Positions 59,281 to 64,000 of a DNA stretch of 64,000 nucleotides are shown one piece after another (within the stretch, counting starts at the first letter, position 1; every line of letters begins with the position of its first letter). Source of the stretch: Streptomyces sp. NBC_01707 (GTDB lineage: Bacteria > Actinomycetota > Actinomycetes > Streptomycetales > Streptomycetaceae). Location: NCBI RefSeq assembly GCF_041438805.1, contig NZ_CP109190.1, positions 2,170,001-2,234,000 on the forward strand, written 5' to 3'. The position numbers and the translations under genes are program-made. The notes beneath the pieces are model-generated. The model saw only the letters and a list, made by a program, of their open reading frames with translations. It had not been told where the DNA came from and did not search any database.

Positions 59281-59748
59281 TCAGTAGGCCGAGTTGACGT
59301 TGTCGATCGAGCCGTAGCGGTGCGCGGCGTAGTTGGCGGAGGCCGTGATGTTGGCGACCGGGTCGTAGATGTTCGTAGAGGTGCCGGCGACGTGGTACGC
59401 GTTGAAGGTGGGGTCGATGACCTGCATCAGGCCCTTGGAGGGGATGCCCTTCATGGCGTTGGAGTCCCAGTTGTTGATGGCCTGGGGGTTGCCCGAGGAC
59501 TCACGCATCAGGTTCTTGCGGATGCCCTCGTAGGTGCCCGGGATGCCCTTGGCGTGCATGACCTTCAGCGACTCCTTGATCCAGGCGTCGACGTTGCCGC
59601 CGGACTGGGCGGGAGTGGCGGCCGAGGCGGCCGGGGCGCTGACGACGGTACCGGCCACGACGGCGGCACCGGCCGCGACCATGCCCAGCGAGATCTTCTT
59701 GGTCTTGGTCATGCGAGCGAACTTCTTGGGCATCGTGGTGATCCGCAC
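59281..59748 (-). CDS. Secreted lytic transglycosylase (SLT domain)
   Basis: A 155-residue cell-wall enzyme that would cleave peptidoglycan glycan strands. A signal peptide (about residues 1-44, VVSAPAASAATP) precedes one SLT fold with the catalytic Glu in LMRESSGNPQAINNWDSN, and GLMQVIDPTFNAYHV plus NITASANYAAHRYGSID in the usual order. GTG 59748 has AGGA 8 bases upstream; ATG 59733 is an alternative. The upstream region to about 60005 is long and carries repeats, so the gene may be tightly regulated, as is common for muralytic enzymes in streptomycetes. Confidence 0.9.
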   Translation of the reverse strand: MRITTMPKKFARMTKTKKISLGMVAAGAAVVAGTVVSAPAASAATPAQSGGNVDAWIKESLKVMHAKGIPGTYEGIRKNLMRESSGNPQAINNWDSNAMKGIPSKGLMQVIDPTFNAYHVAGTSTNIYDPVANITASANYAAHRYGSIDNVNSAY

Positions 59749-59918
59749 GTGGTAATTCCTGTTCTGTCGGGGGGTGATGCCAAGAATTGTTAATCAGGAG
59801 GGAATCCCTGGTCAATGACCACCTCTTACTATGGGGTTTAGTACCGGGTGTCGGAATTGATTCACGGAGCACCGTCGGGGCCCGGATACGCCCGTTGATC
59901 GACCTACTACCCACCTTC

Positions 59919-60004
59919 AGAGTGACGCGGGCCATATGGCTCACCCCACACGGCAAATGCCTCAAAACGGCACAAGAGTGACGCAGATCATGTGGCCTGC
60001 GTCA
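59919..60004. promoter_or_regulatory. Direct and inverted repeats upstream of the transglycosylase gene
   Basis: AGAGTGACGC occurs at 59919-59928 and 59975-59984, 56 bp apart. The second overlaps the inverted repeat TGACGCAG-N10-CTGCGTCA at 59979-60004, and the first is followed by the palindrome GCCATATGGC. These lie 170-256 bp upstream of the SLT start and are candidate operator or activator sites. Confidence 0.5.
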
Positions 60005-60421
60005 TATCGAGGGCACTGAATTCACTCACCGTAATAGCAGGAAAGCGTTCCGAATTCATGGCCGGGCGACAGATTATGAGCGCGCGCCCACAGGGAATCC
60101 GGGGCGGTGTACGACCAGTCCATCGATGACACGCGGCCTCGAAACCGGTGCGCACGAACCTCGGCGCAACAGGTCTCATTCAGCGCCGCACGACCGCTTG
60201 AACGGGACGGCCGCGGACAAGCCGACAGAGTGTACGGCCGGACAGGCCCCGGTCCGGGTGGCCGGGAGGCGCCGGAGGGAGTTCAGCCGCTGACAGGGAG
60301 CCGGGCCCTGACAGAGGAGGGAGACCGGGCGGGCTGGGAACGGCCGCGGCCGACGACCCTTATGGGAAGCGGACCGCGGCAAGGTCGTACTGCACACGGA
60401 TGATCTCGGTAGATCGACCGT
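60005..60421. other. Intergenic, no gene seen
   Basis: About 420 bp. The first 80 bp are AT-rich. No frame has a plausible product and no strong hairpin was found. Confidence 0.35.
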
Positions 60422-61072
60422 CTATGCGGTCGTGCGCCTGCGAATCGATTCCCTGTCCTCTTCGGGCAGCGCGTCGGCGACCAGCAGGCGCGGCAGGAGT
60501 TCCGGTTCACGTGTCATCGCACGGAACGAGAGAGCGACAGTCACATCATGGGCGGGCCGGTGCACGATCTCGACCGGGTCACCGGCGCGAATGGCTCCCG
60601 GCTCCATGACCCGCAGATACGCGCCCGGCAACGCGGCCTGCGTGAACCTCTTGATCCAGCCGTCGCGCTCCAGCCATCCCTGGAACGTCGCGCACGGGAT
60701 CCGGGCGCACGACACCTCGAGGACCACCTCGGGTCCGATGCGCCACCGCTCACCGATCAGCGCACCGTTGACGTCGAGGCCGACGGTCGTGAGGTTCTCC
60801 CCGAAGACACCGTTGTCCAGCGACCTGCCCAGCTCGGCCTCCCAGCCGTCGAGGTCCTCGCGAGCGTAGGCGTAGACCGCCTGATCGGAACCACCGTGGT
60901 GTTTCACGTCATAGACACGGTCACCCGCGAGGCCGACCGCGCCGGTGCCCTTGGGGCCCGGGGCAGTGACGGCGACCGGACCATGAACGGGCCGCTTGTC
61001 GATCCCTGTCGCGCTGAGCCCCTTCCAAGGGTTGGACCGGGGCTTGCCCACATTGACGGAGAGCAGCTTCAT
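60422..61072 (-). CDS. MOSC domain protein (YiiM-like)
   Basis: A 216-residue MOSC protein, relatives of which use molybdenum cofactor to reduce N-hydroxylated bases. The N-terminus MKLLSVNVGKPRSNPWKG, the segment GLAGDRVYDVKHHGGSDQAVYAYAREDL, and GVFGENLTTVGLDVNGALIGERWRIG are typical of YiiM-type MOSC. The candidate cofactor cysteine lies in VSCARIPCATF. A TACTAT box ends 7 bp before ATG 61072 and no ribosome binding site is visible, so the mRNA may be leaderless. It is 71 bp downstream of the lysR-like gene on the same strand. Confidence 0.88.
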   Translation of the reverse strand: MKLLSVNVGKPRSNPWKGLSATGIDKRPVHGPVAVTAPGPKGTGAVGLAGDRVYDVKHHGGSDQAVYAYAREDLDGWEAELGRSLDNGVFGENLTTVGLDVNGALIGERWRIGPEVVLEVSCARIPCATFQGWLERDGWIKRFTQAALPGAYLRVMEPGAIRAGDPVEIVHRPAHDVTVALSFRAMTREPELLPRLLVADALPEEDRESIRRRTTA

Positions 61073-61143
61073 GCGCGCGATAGTACGGTCCACAACGCAC
61101 CGCCGCAGACAGATTTTCCCGTCTGCTCTTGGGGGTGGATCGG

Positions 61144-62049
61144 CTACGGACAGTCCGGCAGGTGGTCGACGGTTGCCAAGAGGCGTGCGACCAGGGGGTT
61201 CGGGTCGTCCTTACGCCACGCGACGGCGACGCGTGTGCGGGCGTCATCGGGATCGATCCTGCGGAAGGCGACGCCCTTGAGACGGATGCGCCGGATACTC
61301 GCCGGGGCCAGTGACACCCCCAGGCCGGTCTCCACCAAGGCGCAGACGGTCTGCCATTCCACCGCTCGCTGGGTCACACGGGGTGTGAAACCTGCTGCGG
61401 TGCACAGGCCGGTGATCCGGTCGTGCAACTGCGGTCCGACCTCCCTGGGCAGCGAAACGAAGGGGGAGTCCGCCAACTGGCCCAACCGGACCGTGCGTTG
61501 GGCGGCAAGGGGGTGTGCGGCCGGCAGGACCGCCACGAAGGGTTCGGTCAGCACGGTCTTGAGGGCGAGCTCCGTTTCACCGGCGGAGGGCTCGCGCAGC
61601 AGGCCGATGTCGATCGTGTTGTCGTGCAGTGCAGCGACCTGCGGCACGGTGGTCATCTCGTGTATGTCCAGATGCACATCGGGGTGCCGGTCCCGGAAGG
61701 TGCGCAGCATGCCGGGCAGCACGGTCAGGGCAAGCGAGGCGGCGAAACCGATCCGCAGACGGCCGGCCCGGCCGCTGCCGACAGCCCGGGCCGCGCTCAG
61801 GCCGTCGGCGAGATCGGTGAGGGCCCGCCGGGCGGCGGGCAGGAGCTCACGGCCTGCCGGGGTGAGGGTGACTCGTCCTGGTTCACGGGTGAACAAGGCG
61901 TGGCCGACCTTGTCCTCGAGGCGGCGGATCTGCTGGCTCAGCGGCGGCTGGGCGATGCCCAGACGGGCGGCCGCGTGGCCGAAGTGGAGTTCTTCGGCGA
62001 GCACCGTGAAGGCGTGCAGTTGCGGCAGGGGAAGTTCGGGGCGCTCCAT
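61144..62049 (-). CDS. LysR-family transcriptional regulator
   Basis: A 301-residue LysR regulator. The winged HTH spans residues of about 8-66 (LHAFTVLAEELHFGHAAARLGIAQPPLSQQIRRLEDKVG). The effector domain has RLRIGFAASLALTVLPGMLRTF and IDIGLLREP. It is divergent, by 73 bp, from the ridA-like gene, the usual arrangement for a LysR protein and its target. The gap holds ATATCAGG and TATTAGACGTAT stretches that could include a T-N11-A site. The effector is unknown. Confidence 0.92.
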   Translation of the reverse strand: MERPELPLPQLHAFTVLAEELHFGHAAARLGIAQPPLSQQIRRLEDKVGHALFTREPGRVTLTPAGRELLPAARRALTDLADGLSAARAVGSGRAGRLRIGFAASLALTVLPGMLRTFRDRHPDVHLDIHEMTTVPQVAALHDNTIDIGLLREPSAGETELALKTVLTEPFVAVLPAAHPLAAQRTVRLGQLADSPFVSLPREVGPQLHDRITGLCTAAGFTPRVTQRAVEWQTVCALVETGLGVSLAPASIRRIRLKGVAFRRIDPDDARTRVAVAWRKDDPNPLVARLLATVDHLPDCP

Positions 62050-62122
62050 ACGCCTAGAGATATCAGGTCATGCCCGTGGCTGTATTAGACGTATCACTGT
62101 CGGGCCCCCTAGCGTTCAGCGC

Positions 62123-62512
62123 ATGAGAGAGCGACATGCGATCCTCAGCGGCTCGACGTTCGAGGAGCAGATCGGCTACGCCCGTGCCGTGGTCGACGGC
62201 GACCGGGTTCACGTGTCCGGGACGACCGGCTTCGACTACGCCACCATGACGATCTCGGACGACGTGGTCGACCAGGCCGAGCAGTGTCTGCGCAACATCG
62301 AGGCCGCTCTGGTCGAGGCGAAGTGCACCTTCGGCGACGTGGTACGGGTTCGCTACCTACTGCCCGACCGCGAGGACTTCGAGCGCTGCTGGCCGGTCCT
62401 GCGCCGCTGCTTCGGCGAAGTCCGGCCGGCCGCGACGATGCTCATGTGCGGCCTCTCGGACCCCCGTATGAAGATCGAGATCGAGGTGTACGCGCGGCGG
62501 GCCGTGGCATGA
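62123..62512 (+). CDS. RidA-family protein
   Basis: A 129-residue member of the RidA/YjgF family, which hydrolyses reactive imines or enamines or binds small molecules. It shows the typical YARAVVDGDRVHVSGTTG start, QAEQCLRNIEAALVEAKCTFGDVVRVRYLL in the middle, and a C-terminal PRMKIEIEVYA. In the RidA fold an Arg near position 105 binds carboxylates; here the nearest are in VRPAATMLMC (with Arg) and DPRMKIE. It is divergent from the lysR-like gene. The start ATG 62123 has only a weak ribosome binding site. Confidence 0.9.
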   Translation: MRERHAILSGSTFEEQIGYARAVVDGDRVHVSGTTGFDYATMTISDDVVDQAEQCLRNIEAALVEAKCTFGDVVRVRYLLPDREDFERCWPVLRRCFGEVRPAATMLMCGLSDPRMKIEIEVYARRAVA

Positions 62513-62657
62513 ACGGGTCCCGTTCCTCGCGATTGCACAGAGGGCGAGGCCGACTTCGCAGACAATCAGGTAGGGCGCATCGGGAGCTCACGAACGGTAT
62601 TCCGCCTCGCCCACGCCCGCACCCCTGACCTGAGCCACTCCGAAGGAACCCTTCCCC

Positions 62658-63482
62658 ATGGGCCACGCCCTCCCGCCGTTCCAGCTTCTGCCCGGCGCGC
62701 CCGCGTCACCGGTCCTACTGCACGTACCGCACTCGGCACGTGTCCTCCCCGATCACGTACGCGCCGCCATCGAGCTGGACGACAAGGCCCTGGAACTCGA
62801 ACTCGACCACATCACGGACTCCCACACGGCCGAGTTGGCCGCCGAGGCAGCCGCGGCCGCGCCTCTCACGCCGTGGCGATTCGTCAACGGCCTGTCGCGG
62901 CTCGTCATCGATCCCGAACGGTTCCCCGACGAACGCGAGGAGATGCTGGCCGTCGGCATGGGCGCGGTCTACACACGGACCACGCACCGCGAGCCGCTTC
63001 GCCCACCGCACGTGGATCCGCAGCCGCTGATCCACCGCTACTTCCACCCGTACGCGGCAGCAATGACCGCCGCTGTCGACGCACGCCTGGCGGCCACCGG
63101 ACGCGCGGTCGTCATCGACGTCCACTCCTATCCGTCGGCTCCGCTCCCCTACGAACTCCACGGCACCGGGCTGCGCCCACCGATCTGCCTCGGCACCGAC
63201 GCCTTCCACACACCGCCGGGTCTGCTGGCCCAGGCCGAGGAGGCGTTCGCCGGGTTGGGGGGCACGGGCATCAACAGCCCCTTCTCCGGTACGTACGTGC
63301 CGCTGAAGCATTACGGCGTGGACCCGCGTGTCAGCGCGCTGATGATCGAAATCCGCCGGGACTTGTACATGCCCGAACCGGGTGGCGCCGCCCACCCCGC
63401 CGGATCGACCGCACTCGCGTCGGCGCTGGCCGCCCTGGTCGGCGTGCTGTCCGGTCCGAGCGAACAGGAAGCACGGGCCTGA
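62658..63482 (+). CDS. N-formylglutamate amidohydrolase-like protein
   Basis: A 274-residue enzyme of the N-formylglutamate amidohydrolase family (last step of one histidine-degradation route; some members act on other N-acyl amino acids). Visible are VLLHVPHSARVLPDH with metal-binding His, LVIDPERFPDEREE, IDVHSYPSAPLPYE, and the C-terminal LMIEIRRDLYM. GAAGGA lies 8 or more bases before ATG 62658. No hut genes are nearby, so participation in histidine use is only the family default. Confidence 0.88.
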   Translation: MGHALPPFQLLPGAPASPVLLHVPHSARVLPDHVRAAIELDDKALELELDHITDSHTAELAAEAAAAAPLTPWRFVNGLSRLVIDPERFPDEREEMLAVGMGAVYTRTTHREPLRPPHVDPQPLIHRYFHPYAAAMTAAVDARLAATGRAVVIDVHSYPSAPLPYELHGTGLRPPICLGTDAFHTPPGLLAQAEEAFAGLGGTGINSPFSGTYVPLKHYGVDPRVSALMIEIRRDLYMPEPGGAAHPAGSTALASALAALVGVLSGPSEQEARA

Positions 63483-63585
63483 CACCCCGCCGAAGGCTCT
63501 TCACACCGCCTCGCGAGCCCTCGTGCGGGAACAGACAATGGTGACCAGGGCAGCAGCTCCGTGCCCGTCCCTCGAGGAGGTAGCG

Positions 63586-64000
63586 ATGCGTCCGACCAAT
63601 CTCACCGGGGAGTCGGCCGAACACGTCAGCGCCCGGGAGGAGCTGCGCCTGGCCGAGATCGAGCTGATGCGCCACCGCGAACGCGTCGCCGACCGGCGCC
63701 GCCGGCTGCCGCTGGGGCCCGTCGTCGACGACTACGTATTCGAGGAAGGCCCCCCGGATCTCCACTCGGACGATGCGCCGGTGCAGGCCGTGCGACTGAG
63801 TGAGCTGTTCACCCGGCCCGGGCGAGACCTCGTCGTCTATCACTTCATGTACGGCAAGCAGCAGACGCAGCCTTGTTCCATGTGCACGATGTGGATCGAC
63901 GGGTTCAACGGAATCGCCCACCATGTCGCGCAGAACGTCGACCTCGCAATTGTCGCCGCAGCCGACCTGCCCGCACTCCGCGCGCACGCACGAGACCGGC
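63586..64000 (+). CDS. DUF899 family thioredoxin-fold protein, C-terminal part missing
   Basis: The 138 visible residues match DUF899 (a thioredoxin-like fold related to AhpC/TSA). The N-terminus (HVSAREELRLAEIELMRHRERVADRRRRLPLG) and YVFEEGP are followed by LSELFTRPGRDLVVYHFMYG, and CSMCTMWIDGFNG holds the CxxC pair. GAGGAGG 5 bases before ATG 63586 fixes the start. The window edge removes about half the protein. Redox function is inferred from the fold. Confidence 0.9.
   Translation, partial: MRPTNLTGESAEHVSAREELRLAEIELMRHRERVADRRRRLPLGPVVDDYVFEEGPPDLHSDDAPVQAVRLSELFTRPGRDLVVYHFMYGKQQTQPCSMCTMWIDGFNGIAHHVAQNVDLAIVAAADLPALRAHARDR

Noticed and set aside
59749..60004. c-di-AMP (ydaO) riboswitch before the transglycosylase gene
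   Set aside because: Expected by analogy with other streptomycete cell-wall genes, but I could not find the conserved core by eye.

Overview
The window is high-GC actinobacterial DNA, almost certainly a Streptomyces chromosome. The evidence is the strong GC bias at third codon positions, many GTG starts and a few TTG starts, frequent ATGA/GTGA/TTGA stop-start overlaps, Tat signal peptides, and actinomycete-specific families (an HTH/DUF397/ATPase regulator set, a CYP157/CYP154 pair, DUF4232, DUF6221). No rRNA, tRNA or CRISPR array was seen.

Layout. 1-2.4 kb: divergent xylose genes xylA (cut by the window edge) and xylB. 2.5-9.4 kb: a translationally coupled pair of surface proteins (VWA domain plus partner), a ThuA-like protein, an ABC half-transporter, a cytochrome P450 and a DUF6221 protein. 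9.9 kb: a secreted DUF4232 protein. 10.5-33.3 kb: a xyloglucan utilisation locus. 33.5-35.4 kb: a decayed integrase and an LRV-repeat protein. 36-38.6 kb: two overlapping P450 genes. 38.8-41.5 kb: a secreted GH31 enzyme. 41.7-43.5 kb: HTH/DUF397/ATPase regulators. 43.7-50.3 kb: methyltransferase, epoxide hydrolase, FG-GAP protein, HIRAN-like protein, alpha/beta hydrolase. 50.5-53.7 kb: a LamG protein plus a PQQ-type sugar dehydrogenase behind a LacI-type palindrome. 54.3-64 kb: mixed genes (GtrA-like protein, large unknown protein, sphingomyelinase-like protein, lytic transglycosylase, MOSC, LysR/RidA, N-formylglutamate amidohydrolase, DUF899).

The best-supported system is the xyloglucan locus. 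Two secreted endo-xyloglucanases (GH74, GH12) would cut the polymer outside the cell. A CUT1-type ABC importer would bring in oligosaccharides. Four enzymes without export signals would trim them inside: GH95 (fucose), GH42 (galactose), GH31 YicI-type (xylose) and GH3 (backbone glucose). Xylose could then enter XylA/XylB at the left end. A LacI-family repressor gene and four copies of one 14-bp palindrome tie both halves together: two copies lie between the GH3 gene and the importer, two upstream of the lacI gene. A second CUT1 importer beside lacI may share the regulon. Neither importer has its own ATPase, which fits use of a shared one such as MsiK. A TnpB-only insertion sequence lies between the main operon and the GH12 gene.

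Functions come from motif recognition and family knowledge only; no database search was run.
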